DNA from: Candidatus Thiodiazotropha sp. CDECU1
GTDB lineage: Bacteria > Pseudomonadota > Gammaproteobacteria > Chromatiales > Chromatiaceae
Reading direction: 5' to 3'
Assembly (NCBI RefSeq): GCF_963455295.1
Contig: NZ_OY734020.1
Coordinates: 248,001-312,000, forward strand
Length of the DNA stretch: 64,000 bases
The position numbers were made by a program, and so were the translations under genes. Positions 8,795 to 17,101 of the stretch are shown here, in pieces. A model generated the notes under the pieces. The model did no database searches, was not told the origin of the DNA, and was given only the letters and a program-made list of their open reading frames with translations. Each line of letters begins with the position of its first letter. Within the stretch, counting starts at the first letter, position 1.

Positions 8795-10579
8795 ATGTAT
8801 CAGAACTATTTCGGACTGACTGAGGATCCCTTTTCCATTACCCCGGATCCAAAGTACCTTTTTCTGAGCGAGAGGCATCGCAATGGTTTCGCCCATCTGC
8901 TGTATGGCGTCACCGAAGGTGGAGGATTCTTGCAACTCACCGGCGAGGTGGGCACAGGCAAGACAGTGCTGTGCCGCAAATTGTTGGATGAACTGCCTAG
9001 CGCGGTCGATGTGGCGTTCATCTTCAATCCCCGCCTGACACCCTTGGAGTTGGTGGCGGCAATCTGTGATGAATTGAATATTCTCTACCCCCTGGGCTGT
9101 ACCAGCATCAAGGAGATCGTCGATTTTCTGAATGCCTTTCTGCTGGAGACTCATAGCCAGGGACGCCACACTGTGGTGATCATCGACGAGGCGCAGAACC
9201 TCAGTTACGAGTCCCTAGAGCAGATACGCCTGCTCACCAATCTTGAGACACAGAAACATAAGCTGCTGCAGATCATTCTGGTCGGTCAGCCTGAATTAAG
9301 AAGCTTATTGCAGCAGGATAGGTTGCGTCAGCTGGCGCAACGGGTGACGGCACGTTATCACCTGACACCGCTCTCCAAGTCCGAGTCCCGGGCCTATGTT
9401 CTGCATCGCCTCAGGGTGGCGGGAGCGCAGCATGCCCTGTTCAGCGGCGCTGCATTGCGCAACATCTACCACTATAGCAAGGGTGTTCCCAGGGTTATCA
9501 ATATCCTCTGTCATCGGGGGATGTTGATGGCCTATGCCGAGCGTGGCAAGCAAGTGACCGGGGGCATGATCAAACGGGTGTACCAGGAACTGAGCGGATT
9601 GGGTGAAGGTTCCCGTCGCCAGCTTACATGGGCCTGGGTTGTTGTCACCCTGCTTGGATGTACCTTGGCGGTGCTACTCGCTTGGAACGCCGATCAACTG
9701 ATTCGCTTGGTTCCATCCCTCGCTTCGACCGAGGCCCAACCCGATACAGTGCCGGTTGAGGAGAGTCTCGGGGATCAGCAAGCCATGACAACCACCCCGC
9801 AGTCTGTTGCGGGGGCGGCTGAAACCGTCAATCCAGCCCCAATGGACATGGTGTCCCCATCGGCAGCCGGAAACCCGCCTGCTCAAGACACGGCCACCCC
9901 TGAGTCCCATGTTGCGTCTGTCACGGAGCTTCAGCAAGTAACCCTGGAGGATGGGGGTCAGACGGGGCTTGGCAGCATGTTAGGTAATGAAAACAGTGCA
10001 TTTATCACTCTGTTTAGTTATTGGCAGCGTGTCTATCCCTTGGAAGGTGCATCACGTTCATCCTGTGACAAGGCGGAAGAGGTGGGATTGAGTTGTATCT
10101 ACGGCCGTGGCTCCTGGGAAAATCTGGCTTACTATAATCGACCTGCAGTGCTGGAGCTGATCATGGAGGATGGGCAACGCTACAATGTGGTTGCAATCTC
10201 ACTGACGGATAGTGAAGTGACCCTCGATCTGAATGGCCGCCGTTTTGACTTCTCCCGCGAGGAGATCGATCAACTCTGGAGCGGCAGTTATATCATATTA
10301 TGGCGTCCACCCAGGCTCAGTAGTGATAGGTTGAGTATTGGTCATGTAGGGAAGGACGTGGCATGGCTGAAATCGATGCTTGATCGCATCGAGGGGACCG
10401 AATCGAGTTTTGACCCGTCGAGTGCCAGGTTCGATGCGGAGACACAGCAGCGGGTGATGCGTTTTCAGCGTGCCCAGGGTCTTTTGGCGGACGGCATTGT
10501 GGGCAGGCAGACAATAATTCAGTTGAATGGCAGCGTGACTGACTCAACCAGGCCGGTGTTGCGCCGGACGGGGGGCTGA
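8795..10579 (+). CDS. gspA: GspA/ExeA-type AAA ATPase with peptidoglycan-binding domain
   Basis: The start is set at ATG 8795, where the family sequence MYQNYFGLTEDPFSITPDP begins; the protein has 594 residues. The AAA domain fills about residues 1-270, with Walker A GEVGTGKT (about 49-56) and Walker B VVIIDEAQN. A single transmembrane helix follows at about residues 275-300 and a Pro/Thr-rich linker to about 390. Next comes a C39-peptidase-like domain without obvious catalytic use (WQRVYPLEG region), and finally a peptidoglycan-binding fold (GKDVAWLKSML to GIVGRQTIIQLN). In Aeromonas the ExeA/ExeB complex remodels peptidoglycan so that the type II secretin can assemble. gspB starts one base after the stop. 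No other type II secretion genes are in the window. Confidence 0.9.
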   Translation: MYQNYFGLTEDPFSITPDPKYLFLSERHRNGFAHLLYGVTEGGGFLQLTGEVGTGKTVLCRKLLDELPSAVDVAFIFNPRLTPLELVAAICDELNILYPLGCTSIKEIVDFLNAFLLETHSQGRHTVVIIDEAQNLSYESLEQIRLLTNLETQKHKLLQIILVGQPELRSLLQQDRLRQLAQRVTARYHLTPLSKSESRAYVLHRLRVAGAQHALFSGAALRNIYHYSKGVPRVINILCHRGMLMAYAERGKQVTGGMIKRVYQELSGLGEGSRRQLTWAWVVVTLLGCTLAVLLAWNADQLIRLVPSLASTEAQPDTVPVEESLGDQQAMTTTPQSVAGAAETVNPAPMDMVSPSAAGNPPAQDTATPESHVASVTELQQVTLEDGGQTGLGSMLGNENSAFITLFSYWQRVYPLEGASRSSCDKAEEVGLSCIYGRGSWENLAYYNRPAVLELIMEDGQRYNVVAISLTDSEVTLDLNGRRFDFSREEIDQLWSGSYIILWRPPRLSSDRLSIGHVGKDVAWLKSMLDRIEGTESSFDPSSARFDAETQQRVMRFQRAQGLLADGIVGRQTIIQLNGSVTDSTRPVLRRTGG

Positions 10580-10580
10580 T

Positions 10581-11495
10581 ATGTCTTCCATACTCGATGC
10601 GTTGGAAAGGGCTTCCCAGGAGAGGATGCCGGGTAAAACCGATATCCTGCCTAATACCACGTCGCTTCCTGATGAGAATCATTCCGCGTTGCGACGCTGG
10701 CTGGTGTTAGCAATACTCCTGTTATTGATCGTTGCTATATTCTGGTTTCTGTTTACTGATCATGCGAGCAAACCTGAGACGCCTGGCCAAAACGAACAGC
10801 AGGGACCTACGCCGACGAAACAACAAGCCACACAGGCGAGAGTGCAAGACACTAGTGCCGGAGCGACAGAAAAAAACAAACCGACGGTACAAAAAGAGAG
10901 ATTGACTGCTGAGCGAATACGTAGCAGTGGCCAGCCTAATCAGCGACCCTTGGTCAGTGAGGCGATGTTGAGCCAGAAGCGGCAGCCGAAGAAGATATCG
11001 GATCGTCCTGAGCCCGCTCGTATGGAACAGGCGCAGACTCCGCCGAGGCAAACTGTAAAAGAGTCAACCAGGGCGCAATCACCCCTGCCCGCTGTTGTAC
11101 CTAAAGCGCCACTACCCAGGGTCGTAGCTAAAAGGGACACTGTTAAGGAGAAGTCACAGCAAGGTGTAACCGTGTCTGATGTAGATGACAAACAGGTTGC
11201 TGCAGTTGAATCGAGAGTGAATGAAGCTGCGGATGCTGAGCAGATGGAACAACAACAGATTCCATTGATTTGGGAGATGGACCAGGCCTTGCGGGAGGAG
11301 TTGGAACAGCTCAACACCACGATCCATGTCTACCATGAGAAACCGGCGCAACGATTTGTGATTATCAACATGCGACGCTACAGTGAAGGCGACACCCTTG
11401 GTGTGAACGGCTATCGCCTGCATGCCATCGACAGGGACGGTATCGTGGTCGATTATGGTGATGGTTTGGTGCGGCTATTGCGTGACAAGTACTAG
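10581..11495 (+). CDS. gspB: GspB-type type II secretion assembly protein
   Basis: The 304 residues start with MSSILDALERASQER, typical of GspB/ExeB. One transmembrane helix lies at about residues 36-60 and a long low-complexity periplasmic linker rich in Gln, Pro and Lys runs to about 215. The C-terminal GspB domain follows (PLIWEMDQALREELEQLN, then FVIINMRRYSEGD and ending near LVRLLRDKY). It works with the GspA ATPase upstream to place the secretin in the outer membrane. The stop codon lies inside the terminal inverted repeat of the 67-bp element at 11492-11558, so that element's arrival may have set the exact C-terminus. Confidence 0.88.
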   Translation: MSSILDALERASQERMPGKTDILPNTTSLPDENHSALRRWLVLAILLLLIVAIFWFLFTDHASKPETPGQNEQQGPTPTKQQATQARVQDTSAGATEKNKPTVQKERLTAERIRSSGQPNQRPLVSEAMLSQKRQPKKISDRPEPARMEQAQTPPRQTVKESTRAQSPLPAVVPKAPLPRVVAKRDTVKEKSQQGVTVSDVDDKQVAAVESRVNEAADAEQMEQQQIPLIWEMDQALREELEQLNTTIHVYHEKPAQRFVIINMRRYSEGDTLGVNGYRLHAIDRDGIVVDYGDGLVRLLRDKY

Positions 11496-11558
11496 GGCCT
11501 GTTATCACTGATCCAATACGCCCTGTTGAGCCTGAAAAAGCGCCAATCAAGGCCCTAG
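11492..11558. repeat. 67-bp inverted-repeat element (MITE-like)
   Basis: The element is bounded by CTAGGGCCT (11492-11500) and its exact complement AGGCCCTAG (11550-11558). On the reverse strand its interior reads GGCGCTTTTTCAGG and later GATAACAGGCC. A diverged copy lies at 48120-48171 (44 of 51 aligned bases identical by hand) and a fragment of one end at 39718-39737. It has no coding capacity. The left end contains the gspB stop codon. Confidence 0.65.
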
Positions 11559-11580
11559 CATATATAACAGGTGAGACTGT

Positions 11581-11763
11581 TCAGCCGCTATTTCTCTCCT
11601 GTGCCGGAGCCTTGTATTGTATACCCTTCAGGCTCAACCATTCCTGAAAGCGGGCGATTTTCATGTCTAGTGAACAGCTTGGCGGCAGGGTGTCAAGGTG
11701 GTGGCCAAAGGCCTCCCGGAGCTTGACCTGCCGCTGCCGATCTAATTGCTCCCAATCGATCAT
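11581..11763 (-). CDS. Small hypothetical protein
   Basis: A 60-residue charged protein beginning MIDWEQLDRQRQ. It has a strong ribosome binding site (AAGGAG, seven bases before the ATG on the reverse strand), which supports it as a real gene despite its size. The predicted secondary structure is largely helical, with no signal peptide or transmembrane segment. I do not recognise a family. It converges on gspB across the inverted-repeat element. Confidence 0.6.
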   Translation of the reverse strand: MIDWEQLDRQRQVKLREAFGHHLDTLPPSCSLDMKIARFQEWLSLKGIQYKAPAQERNSG

Positions 11764-11924
11764 GTTCTCTCCTTAACCATATTTGTGCACAGTGAAGGCG
11801 TCACATTATTCGAATCCGGTAAAGTCTTCCCGCTTGGCCCACTAGAGTGCGTATGCGCAATATGACTGTAACAGCATTCGGTTAAGATCTCTTTACAGTG
11901 GAAGTTGATTATGGTTGTAAAAAT

Positions 11925-12581
11925 ATGAACTGGTTGAGAGCGCTTTTTTTCCCATTGAAGGCCATGTTGCTGGCAAAGGTTTGTGTCCGTTTACGCGACA
12001 AGCCAATGGGTAACTCACCGAGCGGCATTGATATTCTGTTGCTCGCGCTGGCTTGGGGAAACCTCGGATATGCTGCAGGATTATCCTACCTCCGGCATGT
12101 GGGTGGACACGCGATTCGTTCCAAAGGGGCTGTTCTGGAGTGCGGTTCCGGTGCTACCACCCTGCTGGTGGGTGCCCTTACCCGGGATAGGGGCCGCCAG
12201 TTTATCGTCCTGGAACATAATAAAACCTGGTACGACTACCTGCGCAAGATCCTCGATTACCTCGAGTTCTCCCATATTACCTTGCTGCATACGCCACTGG
12301 TGGATTATGACGGTTACCGATGGTACCTGATACCCCAAGGCCTGGTGGTGGATAAGATTTCATTGGTGATATGCGACGGTCCACCCAGCAGTAATCCAGG
12401 CGGTCGTTACGGTCTGCTGCCCACTATGATGGAGCATCTGGGCGAGAAGTGCGTGATTCTCATGGATGATACTCATCGAAGGGCAGAGCAGCATATTATC
12501 GATGCCTGGACTGAGTGTCGTTGCCTGAAGGCGAATCGGATCGGCCGTTTCGGGACCCATGCCGAGGTTGTTTTTTGTTGA
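11925..12581 (+). CDS. Class I SAM-methyltransferase-like protein
   Basis: The product has about 218 residues from ATG 11925; a GTG at 11898 is an alternative and neither has a good ribosome binding site. The core reads VLECGSGATTLLVG (glycine-rich SAM-binding loop), then VLEHN at the end of strand two and LVICDGPP at strand four. This is the Rossmann methyltransferase layout. The N-terminus is hydrophobic (ALFFPLKAMLLA), so the protein may associate with the membrane. The substrate is unknown. The HAD-like gene starts two bases after its stop, suggesting co-translation. Confidence 0.65.
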   Translation: MNWLRALFFPLKAMLLAKVCVRLRDKPMGNSPSGIDILLLALAWGNLGYAAGLSYLRHVGGHAIRSKGAVLECGSGATTLLVGALTRDRGRQFIVLEHNKTWYDYLRKILDYLEFSHITLLHTPLVDYDGYRWYLIPQGLVVDKISLVICDGPPSSNPGGRYGLLPTMMEHLGEKCVILMDDTHRRAEQHIIDAWTECRCLKANRIGRFGTHAEVVFC

Positions 12582-12583
12582 GC

Positions 12584-13264
12584 ATGTTTGATCAACACCG
12601 ACTCATAATACTCGATGCGGATGGCACTACCATTGATGCGTTCGAGGCGATCAATATGGCGTTTTCAGCGCACAATATGGATATCGGTGATATACAACGT
12701 TTTCAGGGTCGGCGTAAGATTTTCAAATATATCGGCGGTCTCAAGGAGTTGCCGAAAAATCTACGTAAACAGCTGAAGGAGAAGCAGCGTACCGATCTGA
12801 TTGTCACCCTGACTGAGATCTACAGGGAACAGGCCAGGTTGTTTGAAGGCATGGGGGGTATGATCAACAGACTGATTGCGCAACCCGATCTCAAGGTGGG
12901 CATGATTACCCGCAATATCACCCATGAGCCGGAAAAGACCCTGCGTAAACTCTATCTGCGCAATGGGGTCGATGTTACGGGGCTCGATTTTCTCATCCAC
13001 CTGCCATTGAGAAAGCAGAAGCTGACGGCGTTCCAGGCGATTCGTGAGAGTTTGCAGATCAATCCTGCCCGGGCCTACGCAACAGGCGATGAGAAATGCG
13101 ACTATGTGGCAGCTGTCGGTTCAGGGATGCACCCATTCATGGTGTCGTTCGGTTTTGAAAGCTACCAACGCCTGACCAGGAAGATCGGGGTGCCGGCCGC
13201 GCTGATCTCCCGCCAGCCTCTTGAGCTGAAACAGCGTGTGCTGCATGCCTTGGATATTACCTGA
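12584..13264 (+). CDS. HAD-superfamily hydrolase
   Basis: The start is set at ATG 12584, just after the upstream stop, giving 226 residues (MFDQHRLIILDADGTT...). The HAD motifs are in order: motif I DADGT (nucleophile and acid/base Asp), motif II Thr in GMITRN, a lysine in LRKQK, and motif IV GDEKCD. The cap between motifs I and II is helical. These enzymes are usually phosphatases or phosphoglycolate-phosphatase-like; the substrate is not evident. It forms a two-gene unit with the methyltransferase-like gene. Confidence 0.8.
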   Translation: MFDQHRLIILDADGTTIDAFEAINMAFSAHNMDIGDIQRFQGRRKIFKYIGGLKELPKNLRKQLKEKQRTDLIVTLTEIYREQARLFEGMGGMINRLIAQPDLKVGMITRNITHEPEKTLRKLYLRNGVDVTGLDFLIHLPLRKQKLTAFQAIRESLQINPARAYATGDEKCDYVAAVGSGMHPFMVSFGFESYQRLTRKIGVPAALISRQPLELKQRVLHALDIT

Positions 13265-13351
13265 TCACTGCTTCCGTGACCTGCTGTATAATCAGTCCAT
13301 GTAAGCTGATTGTGGCATCTTAGTGCTGGATTGGAGAGGGATGGTGGTCTG

Positions 13352-14275
13352 GTGGAGTTGAAAGTCGGTTTGGCCCTTGGCAGTGGCGCGGCCCGTGGTT
13401 GGTCCCATATTGGAATTATCAACGGCCTGGCTGAGATGGGCATCGAGCCTGAAATTGTCAGTGGCAGTTCCATCGGTGCCTTGGTAGGGGCCGCCTATGC
13501 CGCGGATAAGCTGGAACTGCTCCAGGCCTGGACCTGTTCCCTTACCTGGAAAGAGATCATCCGGTTTCTGGATCCCACCCTGTTGGGGGGCGGCCTGATT
13601 CAAGGGGACAGGCTGGCCGAGTTTATCAGTGAATATGTCAAGGACCTGGATTTCAATGACTTGAAACGCCAGCTTGGGGTGGTCGCTACAGAGCTGGAGA
13701 CAGGTAGGGAGATCTGGTTCCGTCAGGGGCCGGTGATGGAGGCGGTAAGGGCGTCCATCAGTCTTCCCGGTCTGTTTACGCCACTGCGACATGAAGGTCG
13801 TTGGCTGGTGGATGGCGGGTTGGCGAATCCGGTCCCGGTCTCCCTGTGTCGCGCAATGGGCGCTGATATCGTAATCGCTGTCAATCTGAATGGGGATATT
13901 CTCGGTAAGCATCTGCGCCAAAGCAGCGCTGATCAGAATAAGCCGGCTGAGGTCAGGGATGATGATCTTTGGGGACGTATCACCGGTCAGGTGATGAGCA
14001 GTCTCTATTCAAGAAAGAAGGAGCTGATGAACCGTCTTTTGGGAGAGAACCGGAACGTTCCCGGACTCTATGAGGTGCTGGCCAGCTCAATCAATATCAT
14101 GCAGGACAGAATAACTAGAAGTCGCATGGCTGGTGATCCACCGGAGATCACCCTGGCCCCCCGGATGTCGAAATTGGGACTGATGGAGTTTGATGAGGCT
14201 GAAATGGCAATCGATGAAGGCCTGAAGGAGATCCGGCGTATGCGACCCGCATTGGAGCAGTTGTTTGAACGCTGA
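13352..14275 (+). CDS. rssA: Patatin-like phospholipase, RssA family
   Basis: GTG 13352 is preferred because GAGAGG lies about 11 bases upstream and the product then starts MELKVGLALGSG like RssA; length 307 (E. coli RssA about 300). The patatin elements are an oxyanion-hole loop GSGAARGWSH (about 10-19), the GSSIG nucleophile elbow with Ser40, and the DGG motif supplying the catalytic Asp (about residue 152). The catalytic dyad is intact, so it should be a cytoplasmic serine acyl hydrolase. The true substrate is unknown. It converges on the unknown gene downstream with only 13 bp between them. Confidence 0.88.
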   Translation: MELKVGLALGSGAARGWSHIGIINGLAEMGIEPEIVSGSSIGALVGAAYAADKLELLQAWTCSLTWKEIIRFLDPTLLGGGLIQGDRLAEFISEYVKDLDFNDLKRQLGVVATELETGREIWFRQGPVMEAVRASISLPGLFTPLRHEGRWLVDGGLANPVPVSLCRAMGADIVIAVNLNGDILGKHLRQSSADQNKPAEVRDDDLWGRITGQVMSSLYSRKKELMNRLLGENRNVPGLYEVLASSINIMQDRITRSRMAGDPPEITLAPRMSKLGLMEFDEAEMAIDEGLKEIRRMRPALEQLFER

Positions 14276-14288
14276 CAGGCGCTGTAAG

Positions 14289-15296
14289 CTATTCGTTGAC
14301 GAATGGGTAAAAGGGCTCGTTGACGCTCTGTGTGAGCGGTTTCTCATGCATTATGCGGGCCTTGACCCTGGTGGTGGTCAGGCCTTTCTCATCGAGTATC
14401 TCGGGAAACAGCCGGTAGACTCGGCTGGTTTCCAGGGGGCGTTCCCATGCGGCTCTCTCCAGTCGTATGCGAATCTCAGGGCGGAGTGGCAGCTGCAGTA
14501 GCCAGGGTGCCTGCCAATTCAGAAAATCAGAGACCAGTTGTTGTTGCGCGGAGTCGTTCCAACTCTCACGCAGTAGCAACGTCGGAAACATCGTGTCGGG
14601 ATAGTGCTTGCCATGTCGGTCAATACCCGAACCATCACGATTTCGTTCTATCCATATGGCGGTTGGCTGTTTACCTGCTGCGTGCTTGACCAGGTGGATG
14701 AGCTCATCTGTGCTGCCGGCTGCAGAGCTGAATTGTCTACCAGCCTGACCTCCTGGATACCAGGCAGGGTTGTCATAAGGGGTGCGTATATCGCTGCCCA
14801 GTGCGCTATCGAGTAAAGCCAGGGGATGACCACTTTGCTCGTCGAGCAACCATAGTTCATGAAAATCCATGCTTTGAAAGGGTATCTCTTCAGCATGTTG
14901 CTCGACTGCATGGAGTAAATGATCGCCTATCTGCTCGATCAGGTTGGACGGTATGGCACCGCGGATACGCGAGCGACTGAGTCCTTGGGCAGGATTCCAA
15001 CTGCCATAAACAATCTCGGAGAGGCCGGTATGGCTGACGATGCTTTCATCGGCCACATAGAGTTTCCAGTCCCAGCCATTCATGCTCTCCGCAATACCGC
15101 CTGCCACGCTGATAATCTGCTGCAATCCGTGAAAGGGGGCGAGTAGACGGCGGCTGTATGTTTCAATACCCATGAGAAAAGTTTGGTCCTTGATGGTCAA
15201 TTCAGCAAGTATTTTTCCCTGGGCTAAGGTTAATATGTGTCTCTTCTGTATAACTGTCCAAGTCGATATTCGAACAGCAATCGAAAAAGTATTCAT
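14289..15296 (-). CDS. Hypothetical protein, 335 residues
   Basis: A full-length open frame with coding-like composition, but I do not recognise the family. It contains several Trp-rich segments (NGWDWKLYV, ELWLLDEQ, WYPGGQAG), a DRHGKHYPDTMFP stretch and a basic C-terminus. No signal peptide or transmembrane helix is evident. The start at ATG 15296 lacks a clear Shine-Dalgarno sequence, and an internal start near residue 43 (MGIETYS) is possible. The gene is divergent from the NUDIX gene. Length and the lack of a competing frame support it being real. Confidence 0.6.
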   Translation of the reverse strand: MNTFSIAVRISTWTVIQKRHILTLAQGKILAELTIKDQTFLMGIETYSRRLLAPFHGLQQIISVAGGIAESMNGWDWKLYVADESIVSHTGLSEIVYGSWNPAQGLSRSRIRGAIPSNLIEQIGDHLLHAVEQHAEEIPFQSMDFHELWLLDEQSGHPLALLDSALGSDIRTPYDNPAWYPGGQAGRQFSSAAGSTDELIHLVKHAAGKQPTAIWIERNRDGSGIDRHGKHYPDTMFPTLLLRESWNDSAQQQLVSDFLNWQAPWLLQLPLRPEIRIRLERAAWERPLETSRVYRLFPEILDEKGLTTTRVKARIMHEKPLTQSVNEPFYPFVNE

Positions 15297-15382
15297 GGTC
15301 GGATGGCGATGTTTAGTGTCAGCGGAGCAGTAGAGTTAAATATACATGTGGAATTTTCCAGTGATTATCCGGGGGTACTTAA

Positions 15383-15937
15383 ATGGGGGCTGGTGTAATC
15401 CCCTTCTGCGTGCATGATGGGGATCTCATTTTTCTCTTTCAGTCCACATTCAGTGGCCGTAAAGCCGGTTACTTGATCGATTTTGGCGGTGGCCTGGGGA
15501 TCGGTGAGGGGTATAGGGCGACTGCGGTCAGGGAGTTTGTCGAGGAGACCGAGAGCATGTATTTCGCCGAGAATCTGCAGCGGGCATGCCGGGATGCCGT
15601 TCAAGTCAAACAACAGATCCCTATCGTCGACACACTGTTCGAAAAGACCCTGTCGATCTATCCGGACTGGTGGTGTAGACGTATCCACCCCAAAAGCTGG
15701 AGGACCTATTTCATCGAATTCCCCTATCGGGATGTCAATCTGTTGAATCGGGAGTGGCGGGACGATGCGGTGGGTAGGTTCAAAAAGCGGCGTGAACTCA
15801 GCTGGATCACTGCTGATGAGTTGCTGGCTATTTATGAGCACAATCCTGAGCGCCTGTGGAAACGTGTCAGGCAGTTAGAGCTGGCCCCGGATCTGATCAG
15901 GAAAATAGTCCGTGAGAAAGCTGCCACCAATCCGTGA
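15383..15937 (+). CDS. NUDIX hydrolase
   Basis: The 184-residue protein carries a Nudix box at about residues 35-57: GGLGIGE, then seven residues, then REFVEET. The metal-binding REFVEE glutamates are present, while the terminal Gly-Leu of the consensus is replaced (ES). The fold starts immediately (MGAGVIPFCV), consistent with the ATG at 15383. A Trp-rich segment (YPDWWCRRIHPKSW) follows the box and may shape substrate specificity. It should hydrolyse a nucleoside-diphosphate-linked or related substrate, not determinable here. It is monocistronic, with a 192-bp spacer before the next gene. Confidence 0.82.
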   Translation: MGAGVIPFCVHDGDLIFLFQSTFSGRKAGYLIDFGGGLGIGEGYRATAVREFVEETESMYFAENLQRACRDAVQVKQQIPIVDTLFEKTLSIYPDWWCRRIHPKSWRTYFIEFPYRDVNLLNREWRDDAVGRFKKRRELSWITADELLAIYEHNPERLWKRVRQLELAPDLIRKIVREKAATNP

Positions 15938-16129
15938 TAGCCATTCCAATGTCCATATTTACCCTGTTTATTGTATTGTAAATCAACAATATAACCATCG
16001 ATAGGATTTATATGCTTAGCATTCTCAAATAGTGATCAATGTGTAAAGTTTTCCATTCCCTGCCGATACATCTCAAGAACCAAACCTAGAATTTGTGCCT
16101 ATCTATATCAGACAGGGAGTGAGTTACAT

Positions 16130-17101
16130 ATGGTAATAATTCCAACGGCTAAAAATGTGATGGCAACGATGCTGGTTTTGCTTATTGCACTGCCATTCAG
16201 CCAGGCAATGGCCAATAAATGCCTATTTATTTCCTCCTACCATAAAGGCTATGCATGGTCTGACGGAGTTGAGAATGGATTGCGTGAAACCTTGGATGGC
16301 AAATGCGATGTAAAACAGTTTGATATGGACACAAAACGACACAAGGATGAAGAGTCAAAAAAAGAGGCGGCGCTAAAAGCAAAAGAGTTGATAGAGAGTT
16401 GGAAACCCGATGTGGTGATCACTGCAGATGATAATGCTGCGAAATATGTCATTAAACCATTTTTCAAGGATCACAAGGTTCCTTTTGTGTTTTGTGGTGT
16501 TAACTGGAATGTGGATGAGTACGGTTTTCCATATAGCAATGCTACCGGGATAGTTGAAGTGGCGCCTATCGATGTGCTGTTTGACAATGCAAGACATATA
16601 CAGGGTGGTGCCCACCAGGCAATCTATATTGGAGCGAATACCCTGACTGAAAAGAAAAATCTGAATCGATTCAAACGGGCTGCTGAAAAGCACGGTATCT
16701 TGATGGATCATCGTCTTGTGAATACAACCAAGGAATGGCTTGACGCTTACAAAGAGGCTCAGGGCTATGATTTTGTAGTGATTGGGAGTAATTCCGGCAT
16801 TAATGACTGGTATACGGAGTCTGTTTCAGATTACGTGGTAAAAAACACAACCACGTTGACCTTGACCAATCACGGCTGGATGATGCCCTATACACTGCTT
16901 GGCTTGACAAAAATACCGGAAGAGCACGGGGAGTGGGCCGCACTGGCGGCATTGGCTATTCTGGATGGGATCAAGCCCTCTGAAATCCCTATTGTCTCCA
17001 ATCGCAAATGGGATATCTGGATTAATCATGCAATCTTGCAACAGAGCGGAATCAGATTTCCGGAGTCACTGCTAAGAAAGGCGAAGAAAGTCAATTCATG
17101 A
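16130..17101 (+). CDS. Periplasmic ABC-type substrate-binding protein, probable sensor
   Basis: The 323-residue protein starts after AGGGAG and has a signal peptide ending near FSQAMA. The mature protein opens KCLFISSYHKGYAWSDG, and the fold is that of the PF04392-type uncharacterised binding proteins (alternating strands such as PDVVITADDNAAKYV and VPFVFCGVNW). There are no permease or ATPase genes nearby. Instead the stop overlaps the start of a CHASE-GGDEF-EAL protein (ATGA at 17098), implying that ligand binding feeds c-di-GMP signalling. The 35.7-38.1 kb locus repeats this arrangement with a different binding protein. The ligand is unknown. Confidence 0.8.
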   Translation: MVIIPTAKNVMATMLVLLIALPFSQAMANKCLFISSYHKGYAWSDGVENGLRETLDGKCDVKQFDMDTKRHKDEESKKEAALKAKELIESWKPDVVITADDNAAKYVIKPFFKDHKVPFVFCGVNWNVDEYGFPYSNATGIVEVAPIDVLFDNARHIQGGAHQAIYIGANTLTEKKNLNRFKRAAEKHGILMDHRLVNTTKEWLDAYKEAQGYDFVVIGSNSGINDWYTESVSDYVVKNTTTLTLTNHGWMMPYTLLGLTKIPEEHGEWAALAALAILDGIKPSEIPIVSNRKWDIWINHAILQQSGIRFPESLLRKAKKVNS

